Source: Sphingobium estronivorans (lineage in GTDB: Bacteria > Pseudomonadota > Alphaproteobacteria > Sphingomonadales > Sphingomonadaceae). Taken from it: DNA of 64,000 nucleotides. The translations under genes were made by a program, and so were the position numbers. The DNA lies in the NCBI RefSeq assembly GCF_008692605.1, contig NZ_LFCT01000024.1:1-64000 (forward strand), written 5' to 3'. Of the stretch, positions 54,066 through 61,730 are shown in pieces. The notes below the pieces were generated by a model. That model had not been told where the DNA came from and did no database searches. It was given only the letters and a program-made list of their open reading frames with translations. How positions within the stretch are numbered: the stretch's first letter is position 1; each line of letters opens with the position of its first letter.

Positions 54066-55591
54066 TGGGCCGTCTCCAGCGCGGCGAGCCCAAGCGGCGT
54101 CAGGCCGTCCTCGTCGAGGAGATGGATGTCCTCGAGAAACTGGATGGCGGGAGCGAGACGCGGCGTGGTGGCGACCGGCTGATATCCGGCAAGGAAAATG
54201 AGACGTCCATCGCGCTGCTCGAAGAGGAAGGTATAGTCGCGCTGCCGGCGGAGCTTCTGCATCGCGACCCAGCTATGCCGGCGGACGACGCGCTCGATCA
54301 CATAGTCGGCGATCAGATCGACGACGGTGTCGGTCTCCCTGCTTTCGAGCCAATCGAGTTCCGTGCGAAGCGATCGGGCTGGACCGTGGCCGGGCAAGCC
54401 GCGAGCGACCGCATCGGCGAGATCGGGGCGCGTGCGAAGGCGCTGGTGCAAGGCTGCCATCAGGGTGATGGCGGACAAGGCCTTGTCGGCCGGCGCGCCG
54501 CGGGCGCTTGTGAGGTCATCCCACAGGTCCTGATACGCAATGGCTTGGGGATCGACGCTCAGCCGAAGCGCGCGCCAGTCTGTTTTGAACACTGCGTCGT
54601 CCTGTCGGGACAAATGGGCGATCACCTCGCCGCGTATCTCGGAAAGGCTTCGGCCCTGCCCGTCCGCGTTGATGATCGCGATGGCCCAGGCGAGCAGCGC
54701 GGCCGATGCGACCTGCATCAGGTCCTGGCACTGATAAGCTTCCCAATTGAGGCGCTGCGCCTCGAGGCGATCGGACAAGGGCGCCTGCGGCGGATCGAAG
54801 AGCTGCCAGCGGACATCTTCCGGTCCGGGCTCTCCCGCGATAGCGCGTGCGGTCTCCAGGATGAGGCGGAGCGTGGCGGCGCGGCTCTCTGCACTCCGGC
54901 CGGACGCTTCCTCGCGCGCGAAGAGAAGGGCTTCGTAAAAGCGGCGCTCCTCGCTCTCAAACGAGATCTCCGAGGGCGCGATCGGCGCGAGGCGGTCGAG
55001 GTCTTTGGCGCTGACGCGGGCATCGGTGATTTTCTGGCGGAGGAGCCTGGCGAGATCGGGCCCGATCGCGTCCGCGAACAGGCCGGCCGCGCGCCGGCCT
55101 AGATCGCGGGTCGCGACCTGTATGCCGTGCCGGTTCTGCGTGAAGAGGCCCATTTCGGCCATCTGCGTATAATAGGCGCCTCCGAAGACGCCGAGCGCTT
55201 GGCGCAGATAGCGTTCTTGCGATGCGTCGGTCGACGCGGCGGCTGCGAAGTCGATGGTCCGCGTCTCGGCTGCCAGTCGGCGATTGGCCCAGTCGACGCC
55301 GCCCACACCGCCATCCTCGGCCCGCGCGGACACCAGGGCGTAGAGCGCCTCGGCACGGCGAACCCAGTTGCGCCAGGCTTCGAAGTCGCTGCTCGCCCCG
55401 CGGCGGGCATAGGTTTCGCTGACCCAGCAATAATAACCGTAGTAGCGCATGCGCAACGTGACGTTGCTGATACCCGGCAGAAGCGACTGGTAAAGCACGA
55501 CCCCGCTATTCTGCATGCCAAGGGGGTCAAGGCCGCGCTTGTCCGCTTTCTCGGTCCATTGCGGTAATAGATTCAAGCCACCCCCCGACAT
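54062..55591 (-). CDS. Unknown 509-aa protein, first gene of the PLD/cyclase operon
   Basis: 509 residues. No enzyme motif is recognised. The N-terminal part MGLDPL-like region through LLPGISNVTLRMRYYGYYCW resembles, from memory, the opening of DUF6361 proteins (LFPGTSTIQTRARYF-type motif), which also accompany PLD-domain genes; this is unverified. The rest is mostly alpha-helical with several Arg/Glu-rich segments (HSWVAMQKLRRQRDYTFLFE) and a short winged-helix-like end (LHLLDEDGLTPLGLAAL-type turn). Cytoplasmic, no signal. It overlaps the PLD gene by four bases and is preceded by an operator-like inverted repeat. Confidence 0.65.
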   Translation of the reverse strand: MSGGGLNLLPQWTEKADKRGLDPLGMQNSGVVLYQSLLPGISNVTLRMRYYGYYCWVSETYARRGASSDFEAWRNWVRRAEALYALVSARAEDGGVGGVDWANRRLAAETRTIDFAAAASTDASQERYLRQALGVFGGAYYTQMAEMGLFTQNRHGIQVATRDLGRRAAGLFADAIGPDLARLLRQKITDARVSAKDLDRLAPIAPSEISFESEERRFYEALLFAREEASGRSAESRAATLRLILETARAIAGEPGPEDVRWQLFDPPQAPLSDRLEAQRLNWEAYQCQDLMQVASAALLAWAIAIINADGQGRSLSEIRGEVIAHLSRQDDAVFKTDWRALRLSVDPQAIAYQDLWDDLTSARGAPADKALSAITLMAALHQRLRTRPDLADAVARGLPGHGPARSLRTELDWLESRETDTVVDLIADYVIERVVRRHSWVAMQKLRRQRDYTFLFEQRDGRLIFLAGYQPVATTPRLAPAIQFLEDIHLLDEDGLTPLGLAALETAQ

Positions 55592-55597
55592 GATTGG

Positions 55598-55616
55598 CGT
55601 CGGACGACATCCGACG
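55598..55616. promoter_or_regulatory. Operator-like inverted repeat upstream of the PLD/cyclase operon
   Basis: Perfect seven-base arms CGTCGGA/TCCGACG around CGACA, seven bases upstream of the ATG at 55591. At this place it could bind a repressor or affect translation. The promoter boxes upstream are weak; TATAG near 55641-55645 could be a -10. Confidence 0.5.
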
Positions 55617-55870
55617 GCGGAACCATCGTCTACTTGCTATAGATTGTGGGAGAGTGAAAAGATCGGCTTTCGATTGCCGGCGACCGCTGCCCGGGGGACC
55701 GGGTCGTCTCCCGAACCGCTCCGCGCGGCGAGCGCTTCAGGATTGTGAAAACCAGCGGGAAGAGCGGGCATCCGTCAGCGCTGCGGCCACGACGCAAGGC
55801 GTCATGCGAGCCATTCGAAACTTGACATCGCGTTCCCATCATGTTCTCTCCTCGCGCCGAGGAGCAGACG

Positions 55871-56269
55871 ATGATCCGGGACTTTGTTGCCACCTATGAT
55901 TTCAACCTGCCGCTGAACGATGCGGCGGTCGATCCCGAGCTGCCGCTGGTGCGCCGGCGGCTGGCGAGCCTCGCGGCGAGCGAGGGTCTCGATGGCGGCT
56001 ATTATGAAGCTCAGGAACTGGCCGAGGCGTTTCTCGACGCGGCGCGCGAGGCGAATGAAGAGATCGAGGATGACGACAGCCCGGCGCGCCGGCGGTTGCG
56101 TGACATCCTCGAGCGCGACCTCGACTATCAGCGCGAGATGTTCGGGGAAGTTTGCGAGCTGCCGCTCGCCGATGCGGCCGCGCATCTTTGCTGGCTCACC
56201 GATCTCATGAAGCGGCGCGTCGACATGGCGCGGCCGATTGCCGATATTCTCGGTCAGTCGGGCCAGTAG
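55871..56269 (+). CDS. Small acidic protein of unknown function
   Basis: 132 residues from ATG 55871, chosen because GAGGAG lies seven bases ahead (an in-frame ATG at 55841 has none). Helical, acidic middle (EANEEIEDDDSPARRRLRDI) and a Leu-rich end (AAHLCWLTDLMKRRVDMARP). Divergent from the PLD/cyclase operon. No family recognised. Confidence 0.7.
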   Translation: MIRDFVATYDFNLPLNDAAVDPELPLVRRRLASLAASEGLDGGYYEAQELAEAFLDAAREANEEIEDDDSPARRRLRDILERDLDYQREMFGEVCELPLADAAAHLCWLTDLMKRRVDMARPIADILGQSGQ

Positions 56270-56450
56270 CCCGAAGGTGATGAAGGGGCGGGTCGTCGCC
56301 CGGCGCAGGCGAACCAGCCTCTTTCCCGCGTGCCGCACAACGAGGCCTGTTGGCCTCTGGCCGGGTCGTGCATTGATCGGCGTGCTTGCGAAGCTGCCCG
56401 CCAGAGATTGCATCCGGCGCCTTTCATAGTCTCTCGATCGGCAGTGGCTT

Positions 56451-56879
56451 TTACGCCGGATTCGCGCGAGATTCAGGCTGCGAGGCCAGGCGGCGCCAGA
56501 TGTCCCTGTTGCCGTCGGCATGGACCACGACAAGACCCCGCGCATCGAGTTCGGCCTGAACGCAGCACACAAGATCGCCGGTCTCACCGAAGGCGGGCCG
56601 CTCGTAAATATAGAGATCGAACAGCGCCCGGCCATTCGCAAGCTCGTGGCGGTCTCGCATCCGCGACCAGGGATGTGTCGTATTGAGGTCGGTGTCGGCC
56701 CAGTCGGGATCGTCACTGATCAGGAGGATATTGAGGGCCGTCCGGCCCGTCGCGAGATGGAAACGCTCGGCGATCTCGATCGTGTAGCGCGAGACGGCCC
56801 TTTCGCGGCGCGCGATTTGCTCGGCGACGGTTCGTAGCTGCCGGATATCATCGGCGGACAGGCGAACGGTTCCGGTCAT
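56451..56879 (-). CDS. Hypothetical protein
   Basis: 142 residues from ATG 56879, set by AGGAG nine bases ahead. Begins MTGTVRLSADDIRQL, followed by an alpha/beta stretch with TGRTALNILLISDDPDW and DLYIYERPAFGETGDLVCCV. No signal or membrane segment. First of several small minus-strand genes between 56451 and 61457 that look like ICE/plasmid backbone unknowns. Confidence 0.65.
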   Translation of the reverse strand: MTGTVRLSADDIRQLRTVAEQIARRERAVSRYTIEIAERFHLATGRTALNILLISDDPDWADTDLNTTHPWSRMRDRHELANGRALFDLYIYERPAFGETGDLVCCVQAELDARGLVVVHADGNRDIWRRLASQPESRANPA

Positions 56880-56910
56880 TGGGGGGCTCCTGCCGCGAGT
56901 GTCGAATTGG

Positions 56911-57561
56911 CTATGCGAGGCGCGCGAAGCGTTCGCCTGCGGACGTGAATCTGTAGCCGTTAGCGCCGATGCCTTGATCGACCGCCTCGTCGGAGCTGAG
57001 AAAATCATACTCCGCGCCGAGACGGGCATAGAGCCAGCAGGCGAGATCGCGCAGCGCTTGCGTGATCGTCTCTTCCGCGTCGGCGGTCATGTCCTGAGTG
57101 GTTCCGTCCCGCTCGACCGAGATCGCCATGCTGTGTTCGTGATAGTAACGCCCGCGGTGATGGATGTCGGCGCTGAGCTGATAGAAGTTGCGACTCTGCG
57201 CGGCCCGCAGGGCATCGGCGATCCGGTGAAGCTCGGTGTCGATGGGCGCGTGGTCCCGTATCCGGCGATGGGCGTCCTTCGTATAGGAATAGACGCCCTC
57301 GTAGCAGGCGCCGTCGCCCTGGCTCCAGAAGCCGCTGAAATAGATGCGCGGTTTGCTGCGCGAACCTCCGCCATGGAGGCGCACGATATCGGTCCTGAGC
57401 GCGACCCCGAGAATGTCGCAGATCTGCTCGAAATCGTCGAACGTGACGTCATGCCAATAATCGTCGAGGCAGGTTTCCCGATACCAGCATCGGGCGTTCA
57501 CCTTTGCGCTCTCGGACAGTTCGTCGAGACGATAGGTCTCGATTTCCATGAGTTCGGGCAT
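56911..57561 (-). CDS. Phage/plasmid-type protein with YFSGFxSQGDGA motif
   Basis: 216 residues. Contains LDELSESAKVNARCWYRE near the start and the strongly conserved RIYFSGFWSQGDGACYEG block (residues ~72-90), a signature seen in many phage and plasmid proteins, some of which databases label antitoxin of a toxin-antitoxin stability system. No toxin partner is adjacent. Role unknown; the family link is clear. Confidence 0.78.
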   Translation of the reverse strand: MPELMEIETYRLDELSESAKVNARCWYRETCLDDYWHDVTFDDFEQICDILGVALRTDIVRLHGGGSRSKPRIYFSGFWSQGDGACYEGVYSYTKDAHRRIRDHAPIDTELHRIADALRAAQSRNFYQLSADIHHRGRYYHEHSMAISVERDGTTQDMTADAEETITQALRDLACWLYARLGAEYDFLSSDEAVDQGIGANGYRFTSAGERFARLA

Positions 57562-57690
57562 GGTCTGGATCCTTGCGGTTTGCGGCCGAAGCGAGGGGAA
57601 GGCGCTCGGCGGTCCGGTGCCGCGAGCAGGTTCGCTAGTCGTTGAGGGGAGCGCCGCGTTTTGCTCGCTGGTCGGCCGGGACGGTGGACG

Positions 57691-58251
57691 TCAGGAGGCG
57701 TGTCGGTCCTGATGGCGAGCGATGATTGTGCGCGCGAGCTGCTCGATCTCGGCCCGGTCGGCAGTCGCCGTGCAATCGCCGGAAAGAACCACGAGATCGT
57801 CCAAGGCTGCGCTACCCTTGCTGATGAAGATCCGCCAGACATTGCGCCGGATCTCGCCTTGCTCGCGGGGCTTCGTGTCGGGGTGGAACATATCCGCCCA
57901 TTGGCGCCGATCGGGATCGTCGGAGACGTCGGTCCAGTCGCCCAGCATGCCCCAGACGGCATAGCCGTCGATACGGGCGTGATGCTCGTGGGCCGCGCGG
58001 CGTTCGGCCTCTCGCTTGGGCGCCTCTCGCTTGGCCTTGGCTTCGGCCTGTTTCCACTGGACCGACGCCAGGCCGCGTTCGAGGCCATGGATGACATCGG
58101 CGGCCACAGCTTCCTGGCGTTGGGGCAGGACATAACAATGCCGGGCGGCGGCGATCTGCTCGGCGCCATATTGCGCGAGCTTGAGCAGGGCCTGCAATTC
58201 GGTCTTCGAGAGCGTGACCCGTAGTCCGCTCGCCATCGCATGGGTTTTCAT
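57691..58251 (-). CDS. Hypothetical protein
   Basis: 186 residues from ATG 58251, which overlaps the stop of the gene at 58248 (ATGA). N-terminal helical part, a strongly charged stretch (QAEAKAKREAPKREAERRAA, residues ~95-120), then WGMLGDWTDVSDDPDRRQWA. No family recognised. Confidence 0.65.
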   Translation of the reverse strand: MKTHAMASGLRVTLSKTELQALLKLAQYGAEQIAAARHCYVLPQRQEAVAADVIHGLERGLASVQWKQAEAKAKREAPKREAERRAAHEHHARIDGYAVWGMLGDWTDVSDDPDRRQWADMFHPDTKPREQGEIRRNVWRIFISKGSAALDDLVVLSGDCTATADRAEIEQLARTIIARHQDRHAS

Positions 58252-58442
58252 GTCCGGCGCTCCTTGTGCCAGGGTCTGAGACCGGCGAGCGGAAGCTTGT
58301 GCTCGCGTGCGCTGTGATGGTGGTTGTCGGAAAAGAAGCCCCAATGTCCGGTCGATGAGTATCGCCGAAAGAAGAGCTTCTCGCCTTCCTCCGTTCGGAT
58401 CCACATGCCGGGTTCTATGGGATATTGATCGGCACCATCCAT
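58248..58442 (-). CDS. Small hypothetical protein
   Basis: 64 residues (MDGADQYPIEPGMWIRTEEG), aromatic- and His-rich (HWGFFSDNHHHSAREHK). Translationally coupled to the gene at 57691 by an ATGA overlap, which is the main evidence that it is real. Confidence 0.55.
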   Translation of the reverse strand: MDGADQYPIEPGMWIRTEEGEKLFFRRYSSTGHWGFFSDNHHHSAREHKLPLAGLRPWHKERRT

Positions 58443-58641
58443 TGGATTGCCCTCATGAAGATTGCTGGTGGAGAAACCCGCGCCGACCTCGCCAGCGGCC
58501 CCGAGCGGGAAATTCGCCGATGGTGCCGACCTGCCGCAATGTCGGGCATGGGCTATCGGACGAATTGGGTATGGGCGACGGTGTCGCAGGTGCGAAGCCC
58601 GGCGGCGGCGCGCTGCCGGCCGACCGCCTGGGACGTCGTAG

Positions 58642-58830
58642 TCAGGCGACGCGCAGGACCAGATTTTCGTCGTTGGCCGGACGCGCTTCCGTCACGCGGA
58701 ACGGCTGGACGGGATCGCCGGTCCGAATGACGAACTGGTTGCGACCGGTGGCGGTCCAGCGCTGGATCGCGCAGGCGTAGGCGTGAGGGAATGAAGCGAG
58801 GCTCGCCCGAAGCGGGGACAAGGAGGACAT
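58642..58830 (-). CDS. Small hypothetical protein
   Basis: 62 residues from ATG 58830 with GGAG seven bases ahead. Sequence opens MSSLSPLRASLASFPHAYAC and contains RTGDPVQPFRVTEAR. Basic, no signal. Small size and lack of a family keep the call modest. Confidence 0.5.
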   Translation of the reverse strand: MSSLSPLRASLASFPHAYACAIQRWTATGRNQFVIRTGDPVQPFRVTEARPANDENLVLRVA

Positions 58831-58920
58831 GGGTTTCTCCTGGATGCAGATGGGTGCCAGTGCAGGCATGGTCGGCTTTCCACTCGGCGTTCTGTGATGG
58901 GTTCGGGAAGCCGGCGCATG

Positions 58921-59508
58921 TCAGCCGGAGATGATAGTCTTGAGTGCGGTTTCGATGGCCTTTTGAGCCTCTTCGATATGTTCGTTTCCTTCGTCCATTC
59001 TGGCGATGATAGGAACCAGATGGGGACGATGCTGATTGAGCCAGGCTCGGGCGCCTTCGGCATCGACATAACATTCGAAGCCGATGGGGTTGCGGCTAGT
59101 GCCGGCGATCGAAATGTAATCGAACATCTTCCGCAGTTCGGCATTCTGATCGGCCATGTAGTCAGCGACATAGTCAGCGGGATAATCGCCGCCCCATTGG
59201 CATTGAGCGAGTTCGAGGATTTCCCGCTCGGCAGCTTGATCGAACCAGGGGACGGCGTCGAAATCGACCTCGACGCGATGGTCATCGCTGTGAGCAGAAG
59301 CAGCGATCGGTAGATCGAGATTGGCCGTTGAGTCGGGATTATCGGCAAGTTTGTCCTTGTCGACCCATTCCCCGTCAATCGGAAGATTTGAAGTCGCTCT
59401 CACCCGATCATTCAAGGCAGTAAGGCCTTCAAAGCAGATATCGACCCACCCTTGGTCGTTGGACCAGAACAGGGCGCGGTCATTTTCGTTTCGGATGAGC
59501 CAGGTCAT
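58921..59508 (-). CDS. Hypothetical acidic protein
   Basis: 195 residues, acidic, with many Asp/Glu and Trp residues (DFDAVPWFDQAAEREILELA, then GGDYPADYVADYMADQ). An AGG-rich leader precedes the ATG at 59508. No family recognised; soluble and cytoplasmic by composition. Confidence 0.6.
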   Translation of the reverse strand: MTWLIRNENDRALFWSNDQGWVDICFEGLTALNDRVRATSNLPIDGEWVDKDKLADNPDSTANLDLPIAASAHSDDHRVEVDFDAVPWFDQAAEREILELAQCQWGGDYPADYVADYMADQNAELRKMFDYISIAGTSRNPIGFECYVDAEGARAWLNQHRPHLVPIIARMDEGNEHIEEAQKAIETALKTIISG

Positions 59509-59615
59509 AGTTTCGTGGCCTTTTGGGAGAAGACAAGTTCAGGTGAACGATGCGATGCGCGACGATTGGCCTGATCGCCGAAGCACTCGAAACGCCGACG
59601 GCCGATTCTTCCTGA

Positions 59616-60152
59616 TCAGCGACGGTTCTTCCATCTGGCATGGAAATAGACGCGGGCCGGCAGGTCGCGTGCGGCCGCTGCCACAGCCTCTTCGAGCCCC
59701 GCGCGCCAATCGATCGGAATTGCAACGAGGATGTTGGTTCCGCGAAGGCCGGCGTCGGGCTCGATCGTGATCGGCGCCTTATCGCTCCAGGCTTCGGGCG
59801 GTATCGTCGCGCTCCATCCGGGCTCGGTTTCATCGGGACCGGATCGGACGATGGTGTGGAGCCCGACGAGGCTGGAGAGTGCTATGGCGTCGGACCTTTC
59901 GGTTTCGCACCGCCCGAACGCACCGAGCCTCAGCACGGTTCGCGGATCGTCGATCCCGCAGCCGTTATCATAGACGGAAAGGGTCGCACGTCCCTCGTAG
60001 ACGAACGTTTCGACATGGATTTCATAGGCGTCAGCCTTGCAAGCGATGCGGAACAGTTCGTGCAGAATCTCAGGGAGTGAGGCTGGATGCCTGTTCGTCG
60101 GCACAAGCCGGGACGGGGGGCCGGCAATATGGGCCTTGGTGGAAGATGGCAT
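59616..60152 (-). CDS. Short GHKL ATP-binding-like protein, degenerate paralogue
   Basis: 178 residues from ATG 60152, set by GGAGG five bases ahead. It aligns with the first ~180 residues of the protein at 61731-63425: ILHELFRIACKADAYEIHVE corresponds to the N-box, LSVYDNGCGIDDP to G1 (intact), and GLHTIVRSGPDETEPGWSAT and RGTNILVAIPIDWRAGLEEA match in order. The N-box Asn that holds Mg2+ is Ile here, so ATP hydrolysis is doubtful. The 3' two-thirds of the long protein are absent. It shares a homologous 5' leader with the long gene. Confidence 0.75.
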   Translation of the reverse strand: MPSSTKAHIAGPPSRLVPTNRHPASLPEILHELFRIACKADAYEIHVETFVYEGRATLSVYDNGCGIDDPRTVLRLGAFGRCETERSDAIALSSLVGLHTIVRSGPDETEPGWSATIPPEAWSDKAPITIEPDAGLRGTNILVAIPIDWRAGLEEAVAAAARDLPARVYFHARWKNRR

Positions 60153-60256
60153 GAGAACCTCCGGGTTGGCAGCGAACTCCTCGTCGCAATCATCCCCCGC
60201 CCCCTTCCCTCCAGGGCGGTCTTCTGTCCGCCGGTGCGTTACCAGCGGGAATGGAG

Positions 60257-60622
60257 TTACGGTCGCTTGTTCATTCGGCCGCGGACGCTCTCGATCCAGC
60301 TCTGCGGGTCGTTGTGATGGTCGAGAAACTCCTGCGTCCACTGGAACACCGTTTCCGTATCCGGCTCGACCGTCTCGAGCGCGTCTCCGTAGTCGGGATG
60401 GTGGGCTCCCTTGGCACAGTTCCGCATGAAGATAAGGGCGCCGGCGCACATGGCGCGAGCGTCGGTTCCGTCGCCGGGAATGGTCTTGTGGCACGGCAGC
60501 GGCGGACCATCGAACAGGAGCTGCTGTGTGAAGTCTTCGGGGCGATAGCCGCCGAGCCATCCGGCGGGATGATTGCGGCGCCACGGGCATTCGTTGCAGG
60601 GTCGCTTGAGGATGGGTTTCAT
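60257..60622 (-). CDS. DUF6283-like Cys-rich small protein
   Basis: 121 residues from ATG 60622, which overlaps the upstream stop (ATGA). PCNECPWRRNHPAGWLGGYR opens the domain, followed by LPCHKTIPGDGTDARAMCAG: a CxxCPWR-n-CH-n-C pattern that matches DUF6283, a likely metal-binding phage/plasmid family. The C-terminus is helical. Confidence 0.75.
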   Translation of the reverse strand: MKPILKRPCNECPWRRNHPAGWLGGYRPEDFTQQLLFDGPPLPCHKTIPGDGTDARAMCAGALIFMRNCAKGAHHPDYGDALETVEPDTETVFQWTQEFLDHHNDPQSWIESVRGRMNKRP

Positions 60623-60915
60623 GAGTGCGGCCCCTGCACTTCGGCGGAACTGTCCTCGATCAGGATGCCCGGCGGGCTTTCGCCAGGATCGAAGATCATG
60701 CGCAGGCAATCGCCGATGTCGGGCTCGTCGCGAGCACCGCACAGGGTCACGAATTCGGCAAGAAGCTCATCGGCCAATCTCGTTGGCTGCGCATCGTCAT
60801 AGACTTTGTGGTCCAGGTGCGAGAGGGCATAACATCTGTGGGCGTGATCCCACATGGCCTGGGGATCGAGGATCTCGACATGGAGTGTCACGCTGGCGGT
60901 GATCGCGTGCGCCAT
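60619..60915 (-). CDS. Small hypothetical protein
   Basis: 98 residues from ATG 60915. MAHAITASVTLHVEILDPQA opens a beta-alpha pattern, with HAHRCYALSHLDHKVYDDA. Two bases after the 60918 gene stop and overlapping DUF6283, so it is part of a three-gene unit. No family recognised. Confidence 0.6.
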   Translation of the reverse strand: MAHAITASVTLHVEILDPQAMWDHAHRCYALSHLDHKVYDDAQPTRLADELLAEFVTLCGARDEPDIGDCLRMIFDPGESPPGILIEDSSAEVQGPHS

Positions 60916-60917
60916 GA

Positions 60918-61457
60918 TCACGCTCCCGCCCGCAAGGTCTGTAGGGTTTCCTCCATCATCCAGTGCGTCGAGCCGCCGAAGATCTCGGTCTCGGTGACGA
61001 CGAAATAGCCGCCGCCGAACCCATCCGGTATGACCCGGTCGGTCACAACGGCCCATTCGAAGCCGAACGGCATCGCCGACTTGCAGACCTTCTGGATGAG
61101 GGATGCGAGCGCCGAAACATCGGCCTCTTGGCCGTGGATGAACGCGACCTGTCCTTTGCCGTCACGGTCGTCGTGTATCGTCAGTTCGGCGTCGAAGCTG
61201 GGGAAGTCGGGATCCGACCAGAGGCTGAGGAAAGCCGCGAACGGGTCTTCCTCTTCGGCCTGCACCGGGAAGATCGCCTTGAATGCGCTGCTGCGGGTTG
61301 CATAATATGTCTTCGCGGCGTCAAGCTCGTCCACCTCGGGGATGCTGACGAACTCAGCGGAAATTTCTGCAGCGGTCGCGAAGCATTCTTCGAGCATCGC
61401 AGCCTCGTCGGGTGTCACCGGCAGGTTGAACGCCGTTTCCAGATAGGTGTTGGACAT
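60918..61457 (-). CDS. Hypothetical protein
   Basis: 179 residues from ATG 61457 with GGGAG eight bases ahead. Acidic, helical N-terminus (PDEAAMLEECFATAAEISAE), then beta-rich (DAELTIHDDRDGKGQVAFIH, and GGGYFVVTETEIFGGS). First of a coupled unit 61457-60257. No family recognised. The 270 bases upstream to 61730 contain nothing I can support. Confidence 0.65.
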   Translation of the reverse strand: MSNTYLETAFNLPVTPDEAAMLEECFATAAEISAEFVSIPEVDELDAAKTYYATRSSAFKAIFPVQAEEEDPFAAFLSLWSDPDFPSFDAELTIHDDRDGKGQVAFIHGQEADVSALASLIQKVCKSAMPFGFEWAVVTDRVIPDGFGGGYFVVTETEIFGGSTHWMMEETLQTLRAGA

Positions 61458-61730
61458 CTTGTGTCTCCCTGTTGTCGAAATCATGAGGGGAAATGGGCCG
61501 CGCACGAGGCCGGCTGGCGCCACGGGCGTTGCCGGCTGGTAAGCGCCACCGTCTGATAGGATGCACGCTGAGGGCGCCCGCCCCAACCAAGTCGTCTTGG
61601 TGCTTGAGATGACGGCTCCGGGGCGGGTGCCTGGCACAGCGTCGCGGCGAGCGCGAACGGTCCGGTTCCGCGGCGTGTGTATATGGGCCCGGTCGTGTGT
61701 GATCGTCAGCCGATCCGTACAGGACAGATG

